A DNA stretch of 64,000 bases from Sisyra terminalis (lineage: Eukaryota > Arthropoda > Insecta > Neuroptera > Sisyridae), in the NCBI GenBank assembly GCA_958496175.1, contig OY292276.1, positions 15,704,001 through 15,768,000 on the forward strand. Direction: 5' to 3'. Position 1 is the stretch's first letter. Every line of letters starts with the position of its first letter. Under the pieces are notes generated by a model that saw nothing but the letters and a program-made list of their open reading frames with translations, did no database searches and had not been told where the DNA came from. The translations under genes were made by a program, and so were the position numbers. Positions 24,260 to 34,899 of the stretch are shown in pieces.

Positions 24260-24475
24260 AAATGAACTTGATCAAAACGACGGTACAGGAGAGACCACGT
24301 GAACAGAATGAGTCCAGACCGTATTGCAAAATCGGTAAAAGCTCAACGACCCGATACAAGAAGACCATCAGGGTGGTCTTTACAACAATAGAGGAACAGT
24401 TGGTCATCATTATCCCAGAAGGCATTATTAGCTGGATCAAACAATCCTTAAAAAAAGAGGAATAAAATATTCTTG
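24260..24475 (+). pseudogene. Possible LINE C-terminal relic
   Basis: One frame reads HVNRMSPDRIAKSVKAQRPD followed by TRRPSG, then a stop. This resembles the end of LINE pol proteins (GHV-RM...RIAK...RRPxGRP..W). A 67-codon ORF in another frame over the same bases is probably a by-product. The segment has a less AT-biased composition than its flanks, consistent with a transposon origin. Confidence 0.4.
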
Positions 24476-24870
24476 AATTCATTATTTTCGAAATTACAAT
24501 TTAAAAACCTATTTGGATTGAAAAATTTTCGTAGAATTGTAAAGAAAACCAAACAAAGAATTCATCGATTATTTAATTAGTAAAAACGATTTTTTCAATT
24601 GAGAGAGAAAACAGCATATTTTAAAAATTATGGAAGTTAGATAAAAGACCTGAGAAAAAGAAGATAGAAAAAGAAGATAGAAAAACGAAAGCATGAATTC
24701 AAAAAATTTCATGGAAAAAAATGGATGAAAACTTTTTTATTGAAAACTATACACTTAACAATACTTTACAAAAAATTAAGTGGTAAGTTTCAAATGAGAT
24801 TATTAAGATATAAGAGAATATATTTTTCTTCTCAGGGTTAAAGCATGAAAAGGTTTGGAATGAAAGCCAT

Positions 24871-24920
24871 CGCGGGTCAAATGGTAGCCCGCGGGTCGTA
24901 TATTAGACGGGCCTGCCCTA
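24871..24920 (+). mobile_element. Terminal fragment of a hAT-like element
   Basis: A GC-rich stretch with GTAGCCCGCGGGTCGTA, then TTAGACGGGCCTGCCCTA. Ends of this kind (GCCCGCGGGCCG..., closing in GGCCTGCCCTA) are common among hAT transposons. The partner end was not found, so it is likely a truncated copy. Confidence 0.4.
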
Positions 24921-25949
24921 GAGTCTAAAAGGTGCACCCCAATATTTTTGAAATCTTGATGAAATTTGGATAAAATAAAAAATAGACTTTATAATTAGGT
25001 ATAATATTTAAGAAGATAAAGATCTTATGTCAGTTTATAGAACTGCTAATGACTATTTGCAAAAATTAATTCAAAAAATGCTGATTTTTATTAACGAAAA
25101 TAAAAAAATTCATTAAGTGCTACTAACTGCAATTAAAACAAATAAAGCGCATGATTTCTATTTATATTTTCAAACTATGAAAAAAAAATATACAGTTAAA
25201 AATAGATTAAAATAGAAAAAAATATTTTCAATATTTGTCGACAAAAAGCTTATCACTCTTATTGGCAAATAATAGTTTAAATTAGATGACCAAAAGGAAA
25301 TGTTGACAAGATAAATAATATAGTCTAGAAACAGAATACACTCTCTATTGTCATATTTCCAATTAAATTAGAGAAACTAAATTCAATTATCAGCTTTGAA
25401 ATCAAATTCAAATAAGACATTCGACGATCTAATTTATATCCTCATGATAATAAGTTGATAATGATTATTTGAAATTAGTAATAGAATTTCTATGATTTTC
25501 ACGTTCTGGATCATGTTATTTAAAAACCAGTTTTACGTGAGTCGAAATCGCGTACAAATGGATTCGTGCATAGATTCATCTATCATCATTTCATAAATAC
25601 TTTATTGTTCATAACCATCAATTGTTAGTGGTAGATCTATGAAATAAGATAACGATTCTTAAACAATTTTCAATTGAATATTTAAATACTTAACTTCATT
25701 GTTTGATGGATTGTCAAGGTTGGTCGGGGTGATCGCTTCTAAATTGATAAGTACTGGATAAAAATACAACACACCTTATACACCTAATCATGTAACCATA
25801 CCGACAAAATAATGTCAAAATATGAATTGAAAATGCAGCCTGCGAAGAAATACAGCTAAAATCAGGGGTAAGATTGAGTTGTATTCTTATATATTAATTA
25901 CCCTCTACAACTTATACAATAAATATATCATGGGAATAGTTTTTGAACA
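24921..25949. other. AT-rich intergenic sequence
   Basis: No gene recognised. Confidence 0.35.
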
Positions 25950-26690
25950 ATGGGAAGGCGGAATTTCCATTGGTAGTAAAAAAATAAATAAATAATCTAC
26001 AATATGCCAATGGCACCCTTGTAATAGTAGCATGCCAACAAAAGTTAATCGATATAATGAATAGAATTACCAATTTCAGCGCACGTTATGGTCTAAAGAT
26101 TAAGAAAACGAAAATAAAATGATTGTTAACAAATTGAGTAATAACTCATCAGAAATCACCGAAAAGGTGATATATCTAAGAACCCAAATCATTTGCACCA
26201 TAGGAATCAGAGGAGAAATTAAACGGCATCTAGTCAAAATCAGAATGGTCACGATTAAATTAAGGAAAATATGGAAAATTCACTCATCCGGAAAAACACT
26301 TATATAAAGCAAGCTTTTGTGATAATTTTTTAATCGTTTTATTCGCCTGAGAAGCCTGGTCTCTAAAAAAAAGCCGAAAAGCCTTTGACCTATATTCATA
26401 TATACACATACTAAGAGTCTCATGAACTGAGGAAAGAACTAATTAGTCGTTCTTGCAAGAACTTAACATGCATTATAGACTCATAAATACAATTAAAAAG
26501 GAACACTAGGGGTATTTTAGTTATAAGCTAAGAAAAATGGAGAAATGGAACTACTAATAGTTGAAGAAAAACAAACTATAGAAAAATTTCCAATACGATG
26601 GTTGGACCGTTTAAAGGAGTTGACAGGGAATTAATTACTAGAAGCACCACATTTAGTAAAGGACAGGGAAACATGGAAGATAATACACCA
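25950..26690 (+). pseudogene. Decayed RTE-like LINE reverse transcriptase
   Basis: Reading across frame breaks gives GGISIGSKKINK, then QYANGTLVIVAC, where the catalytic YADD has become YANG, then ITNFSARYGLKIKKTK. Next come MIVNKLSNNSSEIT, VIYLRTQI (for YLGSQI), EIKRH, KLRKIWKI and, further on, TIKKEHLGY and a WLDR-like tail. The order is that of RTE-type LINEs from RT motif V to the C-terminus. There are several stops and frameshifts and the element is dead. Confidence 0.72.
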
Positions 26691-27070
26691 AACTAATAGG
26701 GATAAAAGGATAGAAAAGAGGCTAAAATATCGTGGTGGTTCTCAGCATATGGATTTTTACAAATCCCAAAGCTGATAGAAATGTTGTTATAATGTAACAG
26801 TAAATAATTGAGCCACGTATAGTCTATGTGGTGTAAGGAATATAATTGTGATTCTGAAATGTTATAACTTTTTCCCAAAGAGCTATCAATAATCCCATGA
26901 ATGAGATGCTTTCGCCAACTATCTACCAGTATAATAATTAAGTTTTGACTTAATTCACTTTTCTAACAAACAGTTAACTATCCAAAGAATTGTTTGAGCT
27001 AATAAAAACGGAAAATTCAAATGTATGACTTATACCACTTTGACTTTAAGCAGCTTTATGACTGTTTTGA
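26691..27070. other. Intergenic spacer
   Basis: AT-rich sequence between the RTE-like fossil and the Helitron-type element. Nothing recognised. Confidence 0.35.
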
Positions 27071-28014
27071 TCTATCTATTATTATAAAGAGGAAAGATTT
27101 GATTGTTTGTTTGCTTTGAATAGGCTCCGAAACTACTTGACCGATTTGAAAAATTCTTTCACTATTGGGAAGCTACACTATTTTCGGTGAACATAGGCTA
27201 TATTAAATTTTCAAAAAAGTTAGGGATCCATACTAAAACTCCAATAATATAACCCAAGGTCTGAAAAAGTTACCAAAAACATTCTTTTATTGCGTACGCT
27301 GCGAAAACTATTGGTTATAGAACAAAATAATGCAGTATGATTTTGCAGAACATATCATTATATACAAAAAATAGAACATCATATGTCTAACTATTATAAT
27401 TATGTCACAATAAGTGTTTTTTCATTTTAAAAAATATATATAAATGCCACCGTTATAAAAGCTCTTTTATTTATACTTTGGGATTAATCCTTATCAAAAT
27501 AAATGACTTCATATTTAAGTTTGCTTCAATACCATTATATAACTTTTTGAGTTACTCAGTTTGAACATTCCATTCGAAAGATATCACAAGTTTAAAAATG
27601 TAAGTTATTTGACAAATGTCGCATGGTCACCGCTCTTTACTTATAATTAAGACCAACTTTATTGAACTTGGCGATATTTTTTATTTATGTATAGATGCTG
27701 AATGATTTACAGATTATTTGGTCTACGGTAGGTATACCTACCGTAGCTATACGCAATAGACATACTCTTTTTAGATAGTTATAAATATTTTGTGAAAATT
27801 AATTGATTATTACATAGAACAATTTTATTCTTTGCAACATTTTATTAAATGTGTCTTTTAAAGTTGACAAAATAGTATTTTTAAATATGATTATGTTCTT
27901 CGTAAAAGAAATAAGAAAAATAAAAATTTTCATACACCACTACAAATGGCAAATTTGAAAAGAAAACATAATCTACACCTACGTTACGCAGACGAAGTTG
28001 CGGGGATCAGCTAG
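27071..28014 (+). mobile_element. Non-autonomous Helitron-like element
   Basis: The 5' end reads TCTATCTATTATTATAAAGA, followed by GGAAAGATTTGATTGTTTGT and a segment GACCGATTTGAAAAATTCTT. These are the familiar starts of insect non-autonomous Helitrons. The 3' end has GCAGACGAAGTTGC (a short hairpin) about 10 nt before a terminal CTAG. It is flanked by A on the left and T on the right, as expected for Helitron insertion between A and T. There are no inverted terminal repeats and no coding sequence. The length is 944 bp. Confidence 0.7.
27723..27746. repeat. 24-bp perfect palindrome
   Basis: The half-site CTACGGTAGGTA is followed by its exact reverse complement with no spacer. It sits inside the Helitron-like element. 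It could extrude as a cruciform or be a leftover of a nested insertion. Confidence 0.9.
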
Positions 28015-30707
28015 TATGGTATATAAACAAGACTGATAATTAATTTAATGCAAATATTTTATATTAGAAATAAGGATAGTTTGTTCATTTAATTTGCAAT
28101 GTTTAGGTAAGTTAAGACGTACAAGTAAATAAAGTCTTATTTTAGAATCTCTGGAAAACCAAAACGTGCAGCTTTTGCAAATTGATCGCATTAAACCTAT
28201 ATATAGTCGTAAAATGATAGAATTACTGGTCAAGTTAACTTTCATATAGTTAAAATTAAATGAGAAGGTGCAACATTCTGCAACTCGTAATTGTATAGTT
28301 TGACGATTACTTTCAAAATATGGGCAGTGCATGTCTATATGGGTTAGAGCACTAATATGTTAACACAAATTGACTACGGTTTAAAATGTTTATGTTCCAA
28401 GTGTAATATAGTTCAATGTTAACCGTTTATACGCAGATTGTGTTCGAGTATACTACCGTGATTTATTTCTGGCACCCTACGCAGTGTTAATGTTTACGCG
28501 TTGTACAATAGTAGTTTATGAACCAAAGAACAATCATTGTCCAAAAGCCACCCAACCACTATAGCTGAAATTACATGACTGCTATCAAAGTTTTGATGTG
28601 ATATTTGATCAGGCTTAATTTAATGTGTTTCCAGGCCGTTTCTTTTTAAAATTGCCTCAAAAATAGATTTATCTTCTACGTCAAAAATTAAAAAGTATTT
28701 AAACTGATTTATTTTTATTTAAATCGAAAACATAGCAGTCAGGTGTTTTGACGCCTACCTAATCATGCGATTTGATCGTAATTCTTCACCTTTCATTTCG
28801 AAACGATTATTTTTTTCAAGCAAGACGTGGAGATTATGGCAAAGATGGAAAGTAAGAAAATAATTCAATTTTGAGATATCACACAACTTTATATTATAAA
28901 AGTGAAGGTTTGGCACATTTCGCCACTTGTACAGACAAATTTATTAAAATAACGAAACGATTCTAATCGGTTCAAATCCATTTCTAAAGATCATAGAATA
29001 ACTTGAATTATCACTTGCCAAAAATGACTGGTTACATGATTGGATTAACCAATTTAGAAATGTAGATTTTATAAACTAAACATGATGTTGTTTTGGAAAT
29101 AGTGCTGCTCTTATTTTTATGTATTTTGCAAGGAAAACGACATTTGCACAAAGTATTATGTCGATTGAAACATTTTTGAATTTACTAATACAATGATAGT
29201 GGTGCAGCATTCAGCGACAAAGTGCTACAATAAACTGCATTATTTTACAAAAGAGTATACAAAACTTTTCTCAATAAACGACAAATTGTATAAGACAAAA
29301 TAGGTTTCATGTATGATATTCAGTGAACAATAAAGCGTGCACTAGAGTATTTTAACGTGTACAATTTAGTTGTAAAAATTGTATCGCTTTATTGAATTAT
29401 TACGGCTAATGTATGAAGAAAAATCCAAATAATATTTTTGGTGCATTAAATTTAATTAAATCAAAACAATTTTTAACTAGCATTTGATCTTTTGTTATGA
29501 ACCATTACAATCATTTTTATCCTTGACAGTATAATATGTAAACATTTAGTTGAATTGAAAATAAATTATATTATTGATATCAATGAATCAATTTTCGTAA
29601 CTCAATTTTAGGTGGTATGTAGTTAATCGGGTCCTCTTGTAATAAAATAAATTAAAGAGATCTTTGCTCAGATTTGAAAAAAAATCCTTCAATAACTGAA
29701 TGCTATTTTAAAAGTCTATTTATGTCTATCGATTGTCAAGAGGTTTACGTTTTTATAAGAAAATTCTTTCAATTCAAATAGTTTCAAAAGCCGTTTTTTC
29801 AAACTCATGAATTACCTTTGTATAGACTCTTATATCCTTTAGTAATCTTTTACAAGAACTAATTGAAAGTAATCTTTTCTGTCGTGCACATTTTTTGTAA
29901 ATAATTCAATCTTTTTTATTCTTAACAGAAATATTACCGTTTTTATTCTTCGACCAAAAAAATGTTTTAAATTAAATTTATTAGTTGTTATTCACGATCT
30001 TCAATGTATCAATGAACGTTAATATTTTTATGTAATGTCAACATGTTTTGATAGAATTTTCAAAAAGACACTTTTACTGTAATTTATCTTATATAAACCC
30101 TTACATTGATATTTTTCCATTGAGATAGTTTGGTGAAGGTGGTTGGCAGAAACTAAGTCCAAGTAGACTAAGATCAAGAGAATAATATCATCTCTATGTC
30201 CTAGTTTAAGACACCGGAAGTAAAAAAATATATGATATTTTTTTAATAAATGGATAGTTAAAAATTTAAAACAAAAAACTGAAAATAATGGAAGTTTTAA
30301 GAACAATGAATGCTAAAATATCCAAATTTGTCAAAACCTATCACTACCTACGATGTGATTTATGAACTTTATAAAATTATAGAAAGAATCACCTTTGGTC
30401 AAGCTTTGGTTTATAAAAAAGCTTTATACATATAATAATATAATATGTATTTAACATGTATATAACATGTGTTTTACTAAGAAAATTTTTAGATGTATAC
30501 ATTCCCATGTATGTATCCCATGTTGTATACTTTCTTTATTTCATTAATCTAATTTTACAAAATCTTGGTTCAATTTTGCCTTTGGTATCATTGGTTAAAA
30601 TGTATGTTTCACTGTTTGTACTTTATTCTAATAATTTTATTATTTATTAAAAAGAAAATATGAATTAAAAGTGGACGAAAAATATTCAGGAACAGAAATT
30701 GCTAATT
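28015..30707. other. AT-rich intergenic sequence
   Basis: No gene recognised. The segment 28,420-28,520 is locally less AT-rich, without a clear motif. Confidence 0.4.
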
Positions 30708-30715
30708 CCCTAAGT

Positions 30716-31462
30716 TAGCGTTTTCCAAACTGGAGGTGCGCCTCCCTAGGGAACCGTGGACTAGTCTAAGGGAGGCGCGAATATTAGCCAGGATTTCGAG
30801 CAAAGAGACTTGATAATTTTGTGCTACTAGGCAAGCCTATCCTTATCATAAAGTAACGACAATACAGTAATGTCGTTCGTATCTTCTAGTGTATAAGAGT
30901 ACATCTCAATAAATTTTTAGTTATAAATTTTTTTGGGTTTATAGCATTTTAAAAATGGTAGAGAGGGGCGACATGATCAAATATTGGTATAAGCTTGGAT
31001 CAGGAACGTCGAAATTTGAGAATTATTTTTGAATAGTTTCGATATTATTCCTGTACGTATTGTTCACTCAAATGCAATTTGTACGTAAATTTTGACATGT
31101 CATAAATAAAGTAGCGATTGTTATTTTCAATTATGTATTTATATGGTATTATGTAAAATTAAATTTTCTAAATAAAGTCTACTTTGGGAAGGTCCACTTC
31201 ATCACACCCACAATTTGGCTACGTTGCATTTTTTCGACTTTGTTTTAATTTAATTCGCGATTAAATCGGGCCATAATAAAAATAACCGTCGCTTCTTCAT
31301 TTTTGGCTTATCAAAATTTACGTACAAATTGCATTCGAGTGAACAATACGTACCCATTCGGAATAGTTATCTACAGTTCGGAATATCTCGACGTTCCTGA
31401 TCCAAGCTTATACCCAAATATTTTTAAGGAAGTCATGGTGAAATCAAGTTTGAAAACTATTG
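30716..31462. mobile_element. Non-autonomous hAT-type element with 8-bp target duplication
   Basis: The left end is TAGCGTTTTCCAAACTGG and the right end, on the minus strand, is CAATAGTTTTCAAACTTG. Both resemble hAT termini (CAGNGGTTCTCAAACTNG). The element is flanked on both sides by exact CCCTAAGT (30,708-30,715 and 31,463-31,470), an 8-bp duplication as made by hAT transposases. A GGTGCGCCTCCCTAGGGAA block follows the left end. Inside, two long arms (30,986-31,125 and 31,281-31,414) are inverted copies of each other. There is no transposase ORF. Confidence 0.85.
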
Positions 31463-31470
31463 CCCTAAGT

Positions 31471-32479
31471 ATTTTATATCAGTCGGGGCTCAGAGGCTAA
31501 CTCACCTATTAGTACAATATTCGTATGAATACTATTGTAATTAATCCTGTAAAATGTATAGGAAACTGAGCGACATTTTAGCCTACTAAACAAGAAGTCG
31601 TTTATATAGTTGATATGTATTAAAACTTTATAGGCAAGGATTTAACCAATTTAATTTCTTATGGATTGCTGCATAAATTTATACGTTTAAAGTATTAACA
31701 AGACTTTTAGATCCAAGCATTTTAGTTGGGTTATTAAATGGTACCAAGGTTAAAACTTTGAATCAAAAATAAGTTGCTTTCTAGAGTCGTGTAAAGTCAA
31801 TGGTATCGACTAAGTTAGATTGATGATAGATTAATGAGATATAGCAAGTAAATAAATGTTTTGAAAAGCCAAATTTATGGGTTGTTACTAAAACTACTAA
31901 AATATTATCCTTCACTGTGCTATTTCTATTAAAGATGTAAACACATAATTTAAGAAAAAAAAAACTTTGTATGTAGAAAAATAGGGTAGTTCTATTTTCC
32001 TCGCAGACGTTACATTTTGTATTTTATATGCTCGCTTATAAGTTTACGAATGAATCGTTTTACCCTAATATTTTTTAAAATATTTGGGTCACCGAAACGG
32101 TAATAATAGAAAATGGGAAACTAGTTCCAAAATTTATTTTTCATTGTTAACGACGAAGATATTTAATGGCTATCACAATTGAAAGTTTCTTAAGTAAAAA
32201 CGATAAATTTCCTCTTTCGATTTGATGTTTTAATAATAAAAATGCCGAACTACTGATGTAAAGCAACTGAATTATTTGTTCCATTAGCTATAATTGCTTA
32301 ATAATAGCTATTTAAACATCCATTAATACGTGAAATCGTGTTAATTGACTATTACAATTCTGTGTACTCGAAGATTTACGCAACGTTTGTACAAAAGAGC
32401 AAATAAAATATTGTATTGGATTTAAAATGTGAAGCACACGAAGAACAGATTGTAGAAAAACCCATTATCATTAACTGGA
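31471..32479. other. AT-rich intergenic sequence
   Basis: No gene recognised between the hAT-type element and the composition island at 32,480. Confidence 0.35.
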
Positions 32480-32830
32480 AACAATTAGAAATAAATATAG
32501 TCGATGAGCTTTTACAGCACAAAGTACGAGCCGATGCTGAAATTAATGTAATACATATAGGATGTGTGTAAGAAGTGAATGCTTTTGTTGGAATTTCCGA
32601 ATCGCTAAGATGCAGAAATGGATAGGCGAAGTGTTCGGATGCATGGTGGTCGGTTGGTGTTTTGTGCTGACCAGTTGTTTATGTATATGCTGGGCGGAAC
32701 AATGAGCTATTTAAATGTCAGTTGAGAACGTCATCATAACTCCTGGCTAACGTGCAACCTCACGGCTGCCAACAACACTAACCGTGTTCAATAACGGCTA
32801 TCATCGTCATATTTCCACTATTATCAGACA
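32480..32830. other. Less AT-rich island 2 kb upstream of first Nox5 exon found
   Basis: About 350 bp with markedly more G and C than its surroundings and no repeats. It contains a 31-codon ORF at 32,610-32,705. It could be a 5' exon or promoter of Nox5, a small-peptide gene, or an enhancer. There is no splice evidence linking it to the downstream exon at 34,805. Confidence 0.4.
32610..32705 (+). CDS. Possible small ORF, 31 aa, hydrophobic
   Basis: The reading begins MQKWIGEVFGCMVVGWCFVL and ends CICWAEQ-stop. It has one hydrophobic stretch and four cysteines, so it would be a membrane or secreted micropeptide if translated. There is no database support and its length is within chance expectation. 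It is listed because it lies in an unusual composition island. Confidence 0.2.
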   Translation: MQKWIGEVFGCMVVGWCFVLTSCLCICWAEQ

Positions 32831-34804
32831 TCTTCCACTTTGAATATCTTATTTTCTTCAAAAGGAAAACATTTGTTATAAACCCATTGTGTAATTATTT
32901 CACACTTGAGTAAGAATATCATTTTGACAATATAATTATTGGCAATTTCCTTTGAGAATTTCCCGTGCAGAAAATAAGCTATTCTTCATAAATGTGGATT
33001 GTAAACAATTTAAATATAGGCACTTTTTTATAAGTGACTTTTTGATATTTTGGTTTCTCTTATCTGTTCCTACTTTAGGGAGTATTTATTATTTTATTTT
33101 GAAAATAAGATTAATATTTAAAAACAAATTAGAATAGAGGTGAAATATGAATCATTTTCAAAGAACTTTTGCAAAAAAACTATTTTAGTTCTTTCAGAAA
33201 ATCTTGAAAATTTTGATAAATTTTAAATTGTGACTAAATTAATAATAATTGATCGAAAATTCAATTTTCCAGATAAAAATCAAGTTTTAACTCGACGAGA
33301 ACTATTAAGCATTCGTTAGAGGGCTTCAGTTGAATAGTACTTTTAGCTAATACTCGAGACTTTGTCAGGGCAACTTAATAATGCGTGAACAATGCAATTG
33401 AATAATTTAACTATCAAAAGATATCATTCTTATTTATTTTATTTATTTTAGTATCTCTTATTTGAATAAAAATATTTTCCATACCTTAAAACTGTTTTTT
33501 TAATGTCATTAAAAGCTTTTGTATGTTTATATCGTATACGAGTAACTACTGTTGATGTAAATGCATAAATAAGTTCTGAGGGTTTTTTTGAATTTTTGTA
33601 TTTTTGAGGATTAATTTATGTCTTATCTTTTGATTCATTAGAGGCGCTTGAGTATTAATTTTCGGCTCAATTTGCTTAATTGTCGCTGGTAATGTTTTCT
33701 AGTAATGATTTCTTACGGTTGGAAAAAATATTCCAGTCTGGTCCCACCAAATGTTCAGCGATAACTTCTTGCCATGAATATTTGATTTTTCCGGCGAATT
33801 TAAAGCACATCTATACTTCCTCTCAGTTTTCTTCTTTTTGGATTGTTAAATTTGCTCCCATTTTACCCTGAGTCCGGATTTTATGGAAAAACCTTTTCCA
33901 GATTTGCCTTTGTAGCAATTATTTTTTTATTAGAACCGGTAGTTTCACTTATTGGTAGACAGAAGATATCCTCAAGATTGTTATTTATCTTAATTATATA
34001 ATGTTTAATTATTATATAATGTTTGAGAATATCGACCGTAAGACAAGTATGTTTGATTTCAATTTTACCTCTTATGCCTGTTTACAGAACTTTAATCTTT
34101 TTTAAGTACAATTTTCAGAAGAAAAGCTTATCTTTCTTTTTAATTAATTTACTTTTATTTTATGTTTTGTATTTAAATATTATCGCTATATATACATTAT
34201 AAACCGGATACTCTGCAAAAATAATGCAATAGTTGGTATAACAATATTTTTTTTATTTTGCAAAGAATCATTATAAATATTGCTTTGGTTCTATATTGTA
34301 TTCCCTTACATGTTGTTTATAAAAATTAGTTTAGATAAAGAAAAAAAGTAAAGAAGAAATTATTTTGAAATTATAATTGTTAAAATTGTATAGAGAAAAA
34401 ATCTTCCTAAAAATTTATTGCTAGCATTTATGTGAAACTTAACTTTGGAATCAATCACAGGTTGCACTAAAAAATTAATAAATTTTCAAGCAACTAATAT
34501 TCCATGCAGTATAAATAATATATATTGAACGTTTATCTATCCAATTATCTTAACGGTCTTAATTATAACACAAATTTTATTCTCAATTAATCTCAATTTA
34601 GTAATTATGAGGTAATTAATTGACAAAGTTACCTGTTAAGAGTAAAATTTTTAATGCTCACAAATTAATATATGTAATCATCTCATTAAAAATTCATTAT
34701 TTTTGATCATTTAAAGCTATAATGGTAAAGAGCAGCACTTATTGAACTAATTTAAAGTATATTAAAATTTTTTCGGTAAATTAATTTTGATTTTATTGTT
34801 ACAG
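32831..34804. other. AT-rich sequence upstream of (or within the 5' part of) Nox5
   Basis: Probably part of a Nox5 intron, since the exon at 34,805 opens with a splice acceptor. No further upstream exon could be recognised. A direct repeat of ATTATATAATGTTT occurs near 34,000. Confidence 0.4.
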
Positions 34805-34899
34805 GAACTTTTGGAACAACTTTTTCGTCTGTTCGATCAAGATAGGGATAACAGATTGAATCAAGAAAGTTGGATTGAATTTCTAAAGCAAAGATTAAC
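34805..34899 (+). CDS. Nox5: Nox5 exon a (first found): degenerate EF-hand
   Basis: Encodes residues 1-32 of the joined product, ELLEQLFRLFDQDRDNRLNQ onward. The EF loop starts D-x-D-x-D but has S where the last ligand E is usual. It has an acceptor (TTACAG) and a donor GTAAGT, so the gene continues upstream. Ends in phase 2. Confidence 0.85.

Noticed and set aside
24228..24482. 84-codon minus-strand ORF
   Set aside because: Antisense of the LINE-like relic; no known motif.
30028..30306. 92-codon minus-strand ORF
   Set aside because: Composition dominated by F, I, L, K; no domain, no splice or promoter context; consistent with chance in AT-rich DNA.
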